NCBI GenBank assembly: GCA_012513795.1
Contig: JAAZBN010000107.1
Coordinates: 1 to 38,559 of the forward strand
Source of the DNA: Bacteroidales bacterium
GTDB taxonomy: Bacteria > Bacteroidota > Bacteroidia > Bacteroidales > VadinHA17
DNA length: 38,559 bases
Direction of reading: 5' to 3'
Numbering within the stretch: the stretch's first letter is position 1; each line of letters opens with the position of its first letter. Of this stretch, positions 9,158-19,441 are shown piece by piece. Position numbers and translations under genes: made by a program. The notes under the pieces were generated by a model. The model did no database searches. It was not told the origin of the DNA and saw nothing but the letters and a program-made list of their open reading frames with translations.

Positions 9158-10138
9158 TTATTGTGCAATGTTATAGAAGGAGATGCTGAATCCTACTGTA
9201 AGAGGATCAAGCCCGATGGCCCTGTCAGTGGTTATCCGGTTGCCGTCAGACCAGATCCAGGGTTTATGATTAAGTCTCATGGCATAGCCGCCGTAAAGTC
9301 CAAGAGACCAGTAGTCTCCCAGACCCGCAACATTACTGTAAATCTTATACTCCAGGTTGAGACCTGCCACGGCAGCCGTCTGGTTAAACCGGAGATCAAT
9401 CTCTCTGTCAAGAAGGTATCTCTCCAGGGGTACCCTTCGTTCATCAGGGTAATTCCTCAACCGCCAGGTCAGCCATCTGAAAGAGAGCATGGGAGTCATC
9501 CTGATCCTGCGGGAGTTGATGATGTCATATCCAAAGGTCAGTTTGTAGAGAGTATTATTAAGGTCCACCACAAGCGAATCATGATCATCCTCATAGCCGT
9601 ATCCGAATTCAAATCCAAAACCAGTATAGAAGCGTGGAAAGGATATGCCCACCTCGGGTCCGGTTACCGTTATGAATTCCATTACCTCTGTGTTATATGT
9701 TCCCAGGAGCTCACTGAACTCCGAGAAGTCGCTGAAGATGAAGTCGAAGCCAAGAGAAGACCGTCCGATCAGACCGTCAGGGTTATCATGGTCTGTTTCA
9801 TTTACATAACCTCCCTCCGGATAATAAATGGGTATCATGCTGATTCTCAAGGGGAATGATGTCGTATTATCAATGACAATCACCACCGGGTTGAACCCCG
9901 GGCAGGTGACATTCAGGTTTTGATCCTTATCCGGTTCGAGCATCAAGTGGAATACGCCGTCCATGTCAGCAGCGGTGCAATTTGCGGTGCCGGCCTGGCA
10001 GGCCCTGGCTCCAACAATGGGAACATTCCGGTTATCCGTGATAACTCCGGTCACCAGTGTTCCCTGTGCACTGGCAGGTAGAATGAAGCTGCAAAGCAAC
10101 ACTAGTGTTGTCAGCCGGTAAGATAAACTGGTGATCAT
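9158..10138 (-). CDS. Secreted/outer-membrane protein with carboxypeptidase-regulatory-like domain and putative barrel C-terminus
   Basis: Signal peptide MITSLSYRLTTLVLLCSFILPASAQ; GTLVTGVITDNRNVPIVGARACQAGT..DMDGVFHL CarboxypepD_reg-like; the ORF track extends to 10285 but the signal peptide starts at 10138. Confidence 0.6.
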   Translation of the reverse strand: MITSLSYRLTTLVLLCSFILPASAQGTLVTGVITDNRNVPIVGARACQAGTANCTAADMDGVFHLMLEPDKDQNLNVTCPGFNPVVIVIDNTTSFPLRISMIPIYYPEGGYVNETDHDNPDGLIGRSSLGFDFIFSDFSEFSELLGTYNTEVMEFITVTGPEVGISFPRFYTGFGFEFGYGYEDDHDSLVVDLNNTLYKLTFGYDIINSRRIRMTPMLSFRWLTWRLRNYPDERRVPLERYLLDREIDLRFNQTAAVAGLNLEYKIYSNVAGLGDYWSLGLYGGYAMRLNHKPWIWSDGNRITTDRAIGLDPLTVGFSISFYNIAQ

Positions 10139-10561
10139 GATCCTTTTCGGTTTTCTGGTTTCTATCTGCAGTCCTGCTTCATTTGTCCGGGGATGTGTCC
10201 GGTGAATCATGTTTCCCGCAGGAAGTTCAATTTTCTCCATGAGGCTCAAAAATAGGTAAAAAGCACGAAAAAAGAGTGCCGGCATACCTGTCTGGGATTT
10301 AATGATCTAATTATTGCCGTCAGGCAATGTCAGAATATTACAATGGATTTCAGGGATCTGATCATGGTCTTCCCGGCGGCGGTGACTTTGTTTTCTTTGG
10401 GCCCGGTGCAGGTGAAGCCTGAGCCGGGAAGTCTGGGGCGGGGCCTGCCCTGGCGCTATTGCCCTTATTTGCAGGGTCTGTTGACACCCGGAGTCTGTAA
10501 AACATCTTTTCTCCCTTGAGGAAAATATTATTTTTAAGCGCTGAACCAATTCATGTTGACT

Positions 10562-13360
10562 ATGAAAAGAACAATAATCCTGATTGCGCTTCTGGTGGTG
10601 GCACTGCAGGTGTCTTCTCAGGAGAAGAAGGTCATGACAATTGATGACCTGGTAAACTGGAACAGGATTACAGAGAGGGTCATCTCTGAAGACGGCTCAC
10701 TGATTGCCTTCAAAACGGAGCCTTCGCAGGGTGATCCGGTCATTACCCTTTTTAATGGCAACGGAGATCTGCAGGCAACATTCAACTGTGCTACAGGAGC
10801 CACCATCTCATCCGATTCACGGTTTCTCTTTTTCACGATAAAGCCGCCCGAGGCGGAGATCAGGGAGTTGAAACTGAAGAAGACGAAGAAGGATGATATG
10901 CCACCTGACAAACTGGGTATATACAATGTAGCTGACGGCGTGACTGACACGGTTGAGAGGCTGAAGTCATACAGGGTACCTTCGAGGTGGTCAGGCTGGA
11001 TCGCGTGGCAGAGCGAACCGCTAAAGGAGAAACGTGGTGCACCTGCAAATTCTGCTTCCACAGGCAACGGGAACAGAAAGGAAGGGAAGCCGAAGAGTGA
11101 ATCGTCTGACAACGGCTATACCCTCTTTATCAGGAATCTTGCCAGCGGCCGGACAGATACGGTCAGGTTCGTGACAGAATATGTCTTCGCAGAGGAGGCG
11201 GAAAAGCTGATGTATGCAACCACCGGCGAGGACAGCATCATGGAGCCAGAAGTGGCAGTCCTGGGCCTTAAGAAAGGCGATAAGAGTGTGCTCTACACCG
11301 GGAAAGCAAAGTATAAGCAGCTCTCGATGGATAAGAAAGGGGAGAGGGCAGCATTTATCCTCTCATTTGATGAGACCGACAAGGTTGGCAACAATTATTC
11401 ACTCTGTTACTGGAATGGTAAGGGGCTTGCCTCAGTGGCTGCCACCATGGGCACTGAAGGCGTCCCTGACGGATGGATAGTCAATGAGAATGCCAGGCTG
11501 ACCTTCGCGGAGAACTCGCCGCGGCTGTTTTTCGGCACCTCACCGGCATACCAGGTAAAGGATACTACCCTCCTTGATGAGGAGCGTGCCAATGTTGATG
11601 TCTGGCACTGGTCAGAGGGAGTACTGCAGAGCGCACAGGTGGTGCGCAGGGCGCGTGAGATGAAAAAAACATACACGGCGGTCTATCATACAGACAGGGG
11701 GAAGGTTGTTCAACTGGCCACTGCCACTATGCCAGACCTGATGTTGCCTGACAAGGGTGACGGTCAGAAAGCTGTCGGTCTTTCTTCCCTGCCATATGAC
11801 CTGGAGTCGATGTGGGATGGCAGAGGGGCCAGTGATGTATGGATTGTTGATATCAACACCGGTCATTTGGAGAAGATAAAGGAGGAGCTCAGTGCAAGGA
11901 TGCGCTTCTCTCCTGCAGGAAAGTACCTCTACTGGTACCACCCCGCTGACAGCTCATGGTATGCATGGGATGTTGCCGGCGCCAGAGAGATGCGACTCAC
12001 CACCCCGTCAGCGCTGAAGCTATGGGATGAACTCAATGACGTGCCTGATCTGCCCGGCTCCTACCCCGCGGCAGGATGGCTCAAGGATGACAAAGCCTTT
12101 CTTGTCTCTGACAGGTACGATATCTGGTCACTTGACCCGGCAGCAGGGCGTGCACCGCAGAATATAACCCGGAACGGCAGGCAGGAAGGGATCAGGTACC
12201 GGCTGCTCGACTTTGATCCTGATAACAACTATATTGATCCGGTTGAAAGACAGTATCTTATAGGAGTCAGTGAGTCAACCAGGGACGAAGGCTTCTATTC
12301 TATGGATTTACGTAAGAAGGATGCGCCGGCCAGGCTTACGGGAGGCAGTTACAGTCTGGGGACACCTGTCAAGGCCAGGAAGGCTGACCGGCTGATCTAC
12401 ACAAAGGAAAACTTCGGACTGTTTCCTGACTATCTGCTGTCAGACCTTTCGTTCAGAGCGGAGAAGCGGCTGACAGATGCCAATCCGCAGCAGAAAGAGT
12501 ATCTCTGGGGCACCGCAGAGGTGGTGAGATGGACATCACTTGACGGGCAGCCGCTGGAGGGGTTACTATACAAGCCGGAGAACTTTGACCCGATGAAGAA
12601 GTACCCGATGATTGTTAATTTCTACGAGAAGAGTTCAACGGAGCTCTACCGGCATCGCATACCCGAGCCGGGCAGGTCAACAATTGACTATCATTATTAT
12701 ACCAGCAACGGATATCTGATCTTCAATCCCGATGTCTATTATATTGACGGCTACCCGGGACAGAGTGCGTACAACTGCGTGATGCCGGGGATTATGGCAC
12801 TAATTGAGAAGGGTTTTGTTGATGAGAAGCATATAGGAGCCCAGGGGCACAGCTGGGGAGGCTACCAGGTTGCATACCTGGCCACCCGCACCAGGCTTTT
12901 TGCTGCCATTGAGTCGGGGGCCCCGGTGGTCAACATGTACAGTGCATACGGAGGCATCAGATGGGAGACCGGCCTTAACCGCTCAATGCAGTATGAGCAT
13001 CAGCAGAGCCGCATAGGTGCCACCATCTGGGAGGCGCCGTATCTCTACTGGGAGAACTCGCCCCTCTTTGCCGTAGACAAGATTGAGACCCCGATACTGA
13101 TAATGGCCAATGATAAGGACGGTCACGTACCCTGGTGGCAGGGGATTGAATTCTTCATCGCCATGAGGCGCCTGGGCAAGCCCTCCTGGCTGCTGAACTA
13201 CAACGGTGAGCCTCACTGGCCGCTTAAGCTGCCTAACCGTGTAGATTTCCAGAAAAGGATGGCACAGTTCTTTCATCATTACCTCAAGGGAGAGCCGATG
13301 CCGGCCTGGATGAAGGAGGGTGTGCCTGCTACCGAAAAGGAATTTACGCTGGGGTACTGA
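10562..13360 (+). CDS. S9-family prolyl oligopeptidase-like serine peptidase
   Basis: Signal peptide MKRTIILIALLVVALQVSSQ; nucleophile elbow GAQGHSWGGYQVAYLATR, acid region ANDKDGHVPWWQG, His in GEPHWPLKLPNR. Confidence 0.9.
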   Translation: MKRTIILIALLVVALQVSSQEKKVMTIDDLVNWNRITERVISEDGSLIAFKTEPSQGDPVITLFNGNGDLQATFNCATGATISSDSRFLFFTIKPPEAEIRELKLKKTKKDDMPPDKLGIYNVADGVTDTVERLKSYRVPSRWSGWIAWQSEPLKEKRGAPANSASTGNGNRKEGKPKSESSDNGYTLFIRNLASGRTDTVRFVTEYVFAEEAEKLMYATTGEDSIMEPEVAVLGLKKGDKSVLYTGKAKYKQLSMDKKGERAAFILSFDETDKVGNNYSLCYWNGKGLASVAATMGTEGVPDGWIVNENARLTFAENSPRLFFGTSPAYQVKDTTLLDEERANVDVWHWSEGVLQSAQVVRRAREMKKTYTAVYHTDRGKVVQLATATMPDLMLPDKGDGQKAVGLSSLPYDLESMWDGRGASDVWIVDINTGHLEKIKEELSARMRFSPAGKYLYWYHPADSSWYAWDVAGAREMRLTTPSALKLWDELNDVPDLPGSYPAAGWLKDDKAFLVSDRYDIWSLDPAAGRAPQNITRNGRQEGIRYRLLDFDPDNNYIDPVERQYLIGVSESTRDEGFYSMDLRKKDAPARLTGGSYSLGTPVKARKADRLIYTKENFGLFPDYLLSDLSFRAEKRLTDANPQQKEYLWGTAEVVRWTSLDGQPLEGLLYKPENFDPMKKYPMIVNFYEKSSTELYRHRIPEPGRSTIDYHYYTSNGYLIFNPDVYYIDGYPGQSAYNCVMPGIMALIEKGFVDEKHIGAQGHSWGGYQVAYLATRTRLFAAIESGAPVVNMYSAYGGIRWETGLNRSMQYEHQQSRIGATIWEAPYLYWENSPLFAVDKIETPILIMANDKDGHVPWWQGIEFFIAMRRLGKPSWLLNYNGEPHWPLKLPNRVDFQKRMAQFFHHYLKGEPMPAWMKEGVPATEKEFTLGY

Positions 13361-13379
13361 CCTGTCAGGGTTTTTCATG

Positions 13380-13418
13380 ATGCTCCCGGGGACCCTGTTC
13401 CCGGGAGCATTTTTTTTA
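13380..13418 (+). terminator. Strong intrinsic terminator after the S9 peptidase gene
   Basis: atgctcccggg-gaccctgtt-cccgggagcat (11-bp perfect stem) followed by ttttttt. Confidence 0.9.
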
Positions 13419-13511
13419 TCCCTGCCCTTCCCATAATGGAATTTTTAAGTATCATATAAACAAATAATTGGCATTGATTGTTGAGGTAATGTATAGGTAC
13501 TGGGCTTTAAT

Positions 13512-13519
13512 TATTTTTG
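13512..13519 (+). promoter_or_regulatory. Candidate Bacteroidetes -7 element (TAnnTTTG) for the SusC operon
   Basis: tatttttg matches TAnnTTTG about 80 nt upstream of the chosen SusC start at 13599; no convincing -33 element seen at the usual spacing. Confidence 0.4.
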
Positions 13520-13598
13520 TGATGAGAAAATCAAACGACCATATTAGATGTGTGGCGGGTGGCTGGCACTTTATACCTTGGTTAAAAATCTGACCGCA

Positions 13599-16500
13599 AT
13601 GAAAGAATTCTTGACTATTCTGTTTTTGTTCCTTTTCGGCTCTGGTGTTCTCTCAGCCCAGGTTACGGTAAAGGGAACAATAGTGGATGATCAGAACATA
13701 CCCCTGCCGGGTGTATCTGTTCTGGTCAAACATACTTACAGGGGCACAATGTCTGATGCAGACGGATCTTACAGCATCACGGCCAATCCTGCTGACACCC
13801 TTGTGTTTTCGATGGTGGGAATGGTGACTCAGGAGATGGTAGTCGGAGCCCGGACTCAGATAGACGTTCTACTGGCTACTGAGACCACTGTAATGGATGA
13901 AGTGGTGGTGATAGGTTACGGTACTGTCCGGAAGAGTGACCTTACCGGGTCAGTTAGTTCTGTGAAGACCGATGACCTGCTCAAGGTCACCTCGCTGAAT
14001 GCCGAGCAGGGCTTGCAGGGGAAGGTTACCGGGGTGCAGGTAATAAGCACCAGCGGCGCTCCCGGGGCAGGGGCTGCAGTCAGGGTGCGGGGGGTAGGCA
14101 CATTCAATAACTCTTCGCCGATATTTGTGGTTGATGGTGTAATTCTTGATGACATCTCATTTCTAAACTCTGCCGACATTGCATCCATGGAGGTTCTGAA
14201 GGATGCCTCCGCGACGGCCATTTACGGATCCAGGGGAGCCAACGGAGTGATTATCATTACCACAAAGACAGGCTCAGTAGGGCAGGAGAAGGCAAGTTTC
14301 AATCTCAGCTCCGAGTTCGGCATACAGCATCTTGCCAGGAAGATTGACCTCCTGAGTGGGAGAGAGTTTGCCATTGTCTCAAATGAGATAATTCCGGGAT
14401 CATACAATAACGTTGACCTGGTGCCCAATACCGACTGGCAGGACCTGGTGTTCTCCACTGCCCCGATACATAATCACCAGATCTCCGTGACCGGTGCTAC
14501 TGATCTCACACAGTACTACGTAGGGATAGGGGCCTTCATCCAGGATGGTATAATTGACAAGTCTGACTACAGCCGTATCACTCTCAAGCTGAACAACACC
14601 TATAATCTCACGCCATTCCTGAAGCTGGGAAACAATCTGACCATAGCGCCCTACACGCAGCAGAACGCCCCGAACGTTACCTATGCCGTTTACCGTGCAC
14701 AACCGGTCCTTGTGCCTTTTTACGATAGCGGGGACTATGCTGTTGTATACAATGTTGGCAATCCTCTCGCCTCACTTGAATATTCAAATGATTTCCGGAA
14801 AGGTGTAAGGGGTGTTGGCAACATCTTTGCAGAAGCTTCAGTCCTGAAAGCTTTTACAATCAGGTCCAGCCTTGGTGTTGATGCATCATATAACAAATCA
14901 ACCAGCTTTACGCCTGCCTACACAGTCTATAATCCTGACGGCACGGCATCACAGCAGCAGAACGTGTTGAGTGACATTTATAAGGGCAGTTCTGACAATA
15001 TGAACTGGTTGTGGGAAAACACTGTCAGCTACAGGAATACATTTGCCGATATTCATTCAGTAGATCTTGTTGCGGGTTTTACCATGCAGGAATCTTCGTC
15101 GGAGTTTACCAGCATACCAGGTGAGAATGTTTTGCGTGATGGTCAGGACTTCTGGTACATCAGTCCCTCTTACATCTATGATCCGGCAAACAATGTTAAC
15201 ACAATCCAGTCGATTTCCAACGGAGTGGATGCAGGCCTTTACTACTCGATGATGTCATACCTGTTCAGGACCAATTACACTTTGAACAACAAGTACATAG
15301 TGACGGTAACCTTCCGTCGTGACGGCTCCTCGAAGTTTACAAAGGAGAACCGTTTTTCAAATTTCCCCTCGCTGGCAGTTGGATGGAACATCGGCAATGA
15401 AGATTTCATGAAACCGGTGGACTGGATTTCAAAGCTGAAGCTTCGTGCCAGTTGGGGGATCATCGGCAATGAGAAGATAAGTTATTTTGACCGTTATGCC
15501 CGGGTTCAGTCATCTATTATAGCAGTTCTTGGCAACCCCGATGCACCGGTTCCTGCAGCCACCTATGGCAAGAGCGGCAATCCTGACCTGAAATGGGAGA
15601 GCACAACTCAGACAGACATCGGGGCTGAGATAGGCCTTCTTGCCAACCGACTCACAGGTGAGTTTGATTTCTACAACAGGGTTACGAATGACATTCTTGT
15701 TGAGCTCTCCACTCCTGGTCATCTGGGCAACGGTCAGGGTCAGAGGATACGGTACAATGCAGCCTCAGTGCTGAACAGGGGATTTGAATTCAGCATCAAC
15801 TGGAGGGAGAAGGCCGGGGACATAACCTACTCTGCAGGTTTCCTGGGATCAACGATTCACAATGAGGTCCTTGAGATAGGCGGCAACAGCGGAGTTGATT
15901 CCACTCTAATCGGCGGGTATCTTGGTGACGGCAGGCCTGTTACGCTCAGCAGGGTAGGCTTGCCTATCGGTGCTTTCTACGGGTATAAGACTGACGGCAT
16001 ATTCCAGAGTGAAGAGGAGCTCACAGCCTACCCGCACTCATCTCAGGCCGGGGTTGGAGATCTGAGGTTTGTGGATGTGACTGGCGACGGTATCCTTGAC
16101 GGACGTGACCGCACCTTCATTGGATCACCTATTCCTAAATTCATCTTTGGGTTCAACGGTATGATAGAATACAAGGGGATCGACTTCGGCGTTGATTTCC
16201 AGGGACAGACAGGAAACAAGATCTTTAACGGGAAGGAGGTGGTTCGCCCTGACCCATACAACTTTGAGAAGCATGTCATTGACCGTTGGACAGGCCCTGG
16301 AACCAGCAACACAGAACCAAGGCCATCATTTGGAGGATACAACTACACACCGTCTGACAGGTTTATTCATGACGGCTCCTTCCTCAGGCTGAGAAGTGTT
16401 ACTCTTGGATACACTCTGCCGGCTTCTGTCTCACAGAAAGCACTCATACAGCAACTAAGGGTCTACCTTAAGGGAACAAACCTCTACACCCTGACGAAAT

Positions 16501-16613
16501 TTACCGGCTACACGCCTGAGATAGGAAGCTATGACGTACTCTCCAACGGGATAGACTACGGAGCATATCCGATCACCTCTAATTATTCAATTGGTGTAAA
16601 CCTGCAATTCTAA
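13599..16613 (+). CDS. SusC/RagA-family TonB-dependent outer membrane transporter
   Basis: MKEFLTILFLFLFGSGVLSAQVTVKGTIVDDQNIPLPGVSVLVK (signal peptide plus CarboxypepD_reg), DEVVVIGYGTVRKSDLTGSVSSV, plug motif IFVVDGVILDDISFLNSADIASMEVLKDASATAIYGSRGANGVIIITTK. Confidence 0.97.
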   Translation: MKEFLTILFLFLFGSGVLSAQVTVKGTIVDDQNIPLPGVSVLVKHTYRGTMSDADGSYSITANPADTLVFSMVGMVTQEMVVGARTQIDVLLATETTVMDEVVVIGYGTVRKSDLTGSVSSVKTDDLLKVTSLNAEQGLQGKVTGVQVISTSGAPGAGAAVRVRGVGTFNNSSPIFVVDGVILDDISFLNSADIASMEVLKDASATAIYGSRGANGVIIITTKTGSVGQEKASFNLSSEFGIQHLARKIDLLSGREFAIVSNEIIPGSYNNVDLVPNTDWQDLVFSTAPIHNHQISVTGATDLTQYYVGIGAFIQDGIIDKSDYSRITLKLNNTYNLTPFLKLGNNLTIAPYTQQNAPNVTYAVYRAQPVLVPFYDSGDYAVVYNVGNPLASLEYSNDFRKGVRGVGNIFAEASVLKAFTIRSSLGVDASYNKSTSFTPAYTVYNPDGTASQQQNVLSDIYKGSSDNMNWLWENTVSYRNTFADIHSVDLVAGFTMQESSSEFTSIPGENVLRDGQDFWYISPSYIYDPANNVNTIQSISNGVDAGLYYSMMSYLFRTNYTLNNKYIVTVTFRRDGSSKFTKENRFSNFPSLAVGWNIGNEDFMKPVDWISKLKLRASWGIIGNEKISYFDRYARVQSSIIAVLGNPDAPVPAATYGKSGNPDLKWESTTQTDIGAEIGLLANRLTGEFDFYNRVTNDILVELSTPGHLGNGQGQRIRYNAASVLNRGFEFSINWREKAGDITYSAGFLGSTIHNEVLEIGGNSGVDSTLIGGYLGDGRPVTLSRVGLPIGAFYGYKTDGIFQSEEELTAYPHSSQAGVGDLRFVDVTGDGILDGRDRTFIGSPIPKFIFGFNGMIEYKGIDFGVDFQGQTGNKIFNGKEVVRPDPYNFEKHVIDRWTGPGTSNTEPRPSFGGYNYTPSDRFIHDGSFLRLRSVTLGYTLPASVSQKALIQQLRVYLKGTNLYTLTKFTGYTPEIGSYDVLSNGIDYGAYPITSNYSIGVNLQF

Positions 16614-16618
16614 GAAAG

Positions 16619-18094
16619 ATGAAAACTAAGATAACAGTATCGCTTCTTCTTGCATCACTTTTATTTGCCACGGGGTGTGAAGATTTCCTGCAGAAGGATC
16701 CACAGGGTGAACTGACACAGGAAGCATTTCCGGAAACGGCAACGGATGCATTGCTTGCCACAAATGCAGTCTATGTCTCAGTGCGTAACTGGGCATATCA
16801 TTCAGGGGGTTATCCTATCATGGACATAATGTCGGATGATGCTCACAAGGGCAGTAATCCTAATGACCAGTTGCCCACAATAGGGCCGTACGAGACGTTT
16901 TCACACACCACCACACAGGACGGTCTTGACCGTTGGTGGAGCGCGCTTTATGAGGGTATCAAGCGAGCCAATGTAGTACTTGAAAAAGTCCCGGGAATAG
17001 ATATGGATGTTGATCTGCGTAACAGGTACCTGGCTGAGGCCAGTTTTCTCAGGGGGCTATATTACTTTGATCTCGTGAGGGCTTTCGGCGGGGTGCCGAA
17101 GATTACCACAACAACACCTGAGACAAAAGTTGCACGTTCAACTGATAATGAGATCTATGAACTGGTAATCTCTGACCTGGAATTTGCAGCACAGCATCTC
17201 CCGGAAAAGAGTTTCTATGGTCCGGAGGATGCCGGGCGCGCCACCAGGGGTGCTGCCAAGGCGCTTCTGGCAAGGGTTTATCTCTTCCTTGGTAATTTTG
17301 AGGAGGTTGAGAGCTATGCGCTTGAGGTTATCATCTCGGATGAGTATGATCTTGAGCCGGTCTTTGCCGATGCCAACGGTGTTTATGGTGAACACGGTGT
17401 GGAGTCGGTCTTCGAGATAGGCGCCATGGAGGTTGAAGGAGCAGGAGGCAACCAGTATGCCAATACCCAGGGGGTGAGAGGGTCACCAAACAGGGGCTGG
17501 GGATTCAACAGGCCCTCACTTGATCTCCGGAACTCATTTGAGCCGGGTGATCCGCGCCTGGATGCCACAATCATAGACCTTGGAGAGACGCTTGACGGCA
17601 TTCTTATCATTGGTGACGGTACCACTCCGGATGAGGTATTGGACAATGGTACCGTGGTTGAGGTTGAGTGCTATAACCAGAAAGTATGGTACCCAGGTGC
17701 CAGCACTATCACCCAGTGGGGGCACAACCGCAGGCTGATACGCTATGCCGATGTACTGCTGATGGCGGCAGAGGCACTGAACGAAAATGACAATCCTGAT
17801 GATGCACTCCTTTATCTCAACGAGGTCCGGGCACGTGCCAGGGAGGGGAACACTTCAATCCTTCCTGACATTACAGTAACTGATAAGAGTGAACTGAGGA
17901 ATATTATCCTTGAGGAGAGACGCCATGAGCTGGCTCTCGAAGGACACAGGTTCTGGGACCTTGTTCGAACCGGCAGGGCATCAACTGTGCTCGGCCCCAT
18001 GGGCTTTGAGACAGGCAAGCACGAGCTTTTCCCGATACCTCAGAACGAAATTGATATATCCCAGGGATCACTACAGCAGAATCCAAACTGGTAA
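16619..18094 (+). CDS. SusD/RagB-family nutrient-binding lipoprotein
   Basis: Lipobox LLFATGCEDFLQKDP; AEASFLRGLYYFDLVRAFGGVP; C-terminal EERRHELALEGHRFWDLVRTGRA...LFPIPQNEIDISQGSLQQNPNW. Confidence 0.97.
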   Translation: MKTKITVSLLLASLLFATGCEDFLQKDPQGELTQEAFPETATDALLATNAVYVSVRNWAYHSGGYPIMDIMSDDAHKGSNPNDQLPTIGPYETFSHTTTQDGLDRWWSALYEGIKRANVVLEKVPGIDMDVDLRNRYLAEASFLRGLYYFDLVRAFGGVPKITTTTPETKVARSTDNEIYELVISDLEFAAQHLPEKSFYGPEDAGRATRGAAKALLARVYLFLGNFEEVESYALEVIISDEYDLEPVFADANGVYGEHGVESVFEIGAMEVEGAGGNQYANTQGVRGSPNRGWGFNRPSLDLRNSFEPGDPRLDATIIDLGETLDGILIIGDGTTPDEVLDNGTVVEVECYNQKVWYPGASTITQWGHNRRLIRYADVLLMAAEALNENDNPDDALLYLNEVRARAREGNTSILPDITVTDKSELRNIILEERRHELALEGHRFWDLVRTGRASTVLGPMGFETGKHELFPIPQNEIDISQGSLQQNPNW

Positions 18095-18141
18095 ACAATG
18101 ATGATAATACTATTGAATGTCAAATTTTAAATCTTAAGTTT

Positions 18142-19365
18142 ATGAGAACAAAACATCTTTTTACAAATCTTTTTCTTCTTGCTGCAGCATTCTCGCTTAT
18201 GCTCACAAGCTGCAAGAAGGATCCGGATCCACTGGCCCTGGAGTCACTCATGGCCGGTACCATTGATCTGAACGGTGCCACTTCGCCTGCGAATGTACCT
18301 ATCAATCCGACCATCGTTGCAACCTTCAATGTTGATGTTGACCCTGCAACAGCCACAGCATCAACAATAACAATGGTCCAGGATTATGATGATGCTCCCA
18401 TTGCTTTGAACATCACGGCATCAGGCAACACCATCACAATTGCTCCGCAATCCAGCCTGGGCACGGGTGCCCTTTATCAGCTAAGCTTTGGTGCAGGCCT
18501 CAAGTCTGTTGATGCCCTTGCCATTACACCGCTTCAAAGGACATTCACCACCGAGGGTACTTTTGCCCCGGCGGGTGCCATTGCCCATTTTACGTTTGAA
18601 GACAATGCAAATGATATCATCGGACCCTGGGATCCGGCTGCTGGTGGCATAATTGACATTACTTACACTGCTTCAAGAAACACTGCTGCAGGCAAGGCTG
18701 CCACATTCAACGGATCTACCAGCCTTGTTGAAATCCCTAATGGTGATCTACTGATGAATACAAACAGTTTTACTGTATCCTTCTGGATGAAAACCAATTC
18801 AGAGGGCAAGACCAACAATCATTTCGTGATGGGTCTGGCCGGATGGAACGGATTCCAGTATGAGGTCTTCGGCGGTTATGACGGTTCTAAATTCGCAATA
18901 CAGTACGAGTATCCGGGTGGCACGGCATCAGAAGACATGTGGTTCCCTGCACTGGCTGATCTTGGCTGGAAAGGATGGACATATGCCAGGAGTCTGACTG
19001 CTGCTGAAATGATGGCATTGCTCAAGGATGCATGGATTAATATAGTATATACCTTCAATGGCCCGACCAAAGTTGGCACACTCTATTTCAACGGCCAGAA
19101 GATGAAATCATTCGACTTCAATCTTTGGGATGACACGGATAATAAGAGCAAAATTACGGGGCTTAAGTATGCCGGCCTGCCTGCAGGCAACCAGCTTGCA
19201 CTTGGATTCATCCAGAGTAGGACCAGGACAATAACTGATGATTGGGCTGATTATTCAAATCCTGAAAACCAGCACTTCAAGGGCCAGCTGGATGACATCC
19301 GTTTCTGGCATAAGGCAATCACCGAGAACGAGGTTCTCCTGATGTACAATTCGGAGAGGCCGTAA
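18142..19365 (+). CDS. Surface lipoprotein: Ig-like (Big_5-type) domain plus LamG/concanavalin-like domain; candidate surface glycan-binding protein
   Basis: Lipobox LMLTSCKKDPD; PINPTIVATFNVDVDPATA..IAPQSSLGTGALYQLSFGAGLKS; LamG-like AHFTFEDNANDIIG...GKAATFNGSTSLVEIPNGDLLMNTNSFTVSFWMKTNS; position right after SusCD. Confidence 0.7.
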   Translation: MRTKHLFTNLFLLAAAFSLMLTSCKKDPDPLALESLMAGTIDLNGATSPANVPINPTIVATFNVDVDPATATASTITMVQDYDDAPIALNITASGNTITIAPQSSLGTGALYQLSFGAGLKSVDALAITPLQRTFTTEGTFAPAGAIAHFTFEDNANDIIGPWDPAAGGIIDITYTASRNTAAGKAATFNGSTSLVEIPNGDLLMNTNSFTVSFWMKTNSEGKTNNHFVMGLAGWNGFQYEVFGGYDGSKFAIQYEYPGGTASEDMWFPALADLGWKGWTYARSLTAAEMMALLKDAWINIVYTFNGPTKVGTLYFNGQKMKSFDFNLWDDTDNKSKITGLKYAGLPAGNQLALGFIQSRTRTITDDWADYSNPENQHFKGQLDDIRFWHKAITENEVLLMYNSERP

Positions 19366-19389
19366 AATTTCAGTTTCAGTTGCTGAGAA

Positions 19390-19425
19390 AGAGGGTCCCG
19401 GCAAGAGCCCGGACCCTCTCTTTTT
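19390..19425 (+). terminator. Intrinsic terminator/hairpin inside the PUL, between the surface lipoprotein and the first GH144-type gene
   Basis: AGAGGGTCC-cggcaagagccc-GGACCCTCT (9-bp perfect stem) followed by cttttt. Confidence 0.8.
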
Positions 19426-19441
19426 ACAAGACAATTCTATT

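Noticed and set aside
9014-9859. 281-aa plus-strand ORF
   Set aside because: Antisense to the aldo/keto reductase start and the 9158-10138 secreted protein; likely a spurious frame in GC-rich coding DNA.
10313-10328. attgcc-gtca-ggcaat inverted repeat
   Set aside because: Short 6-bp arms, no T-run and no clear relation to a gene boundary or promoter; could be chance.
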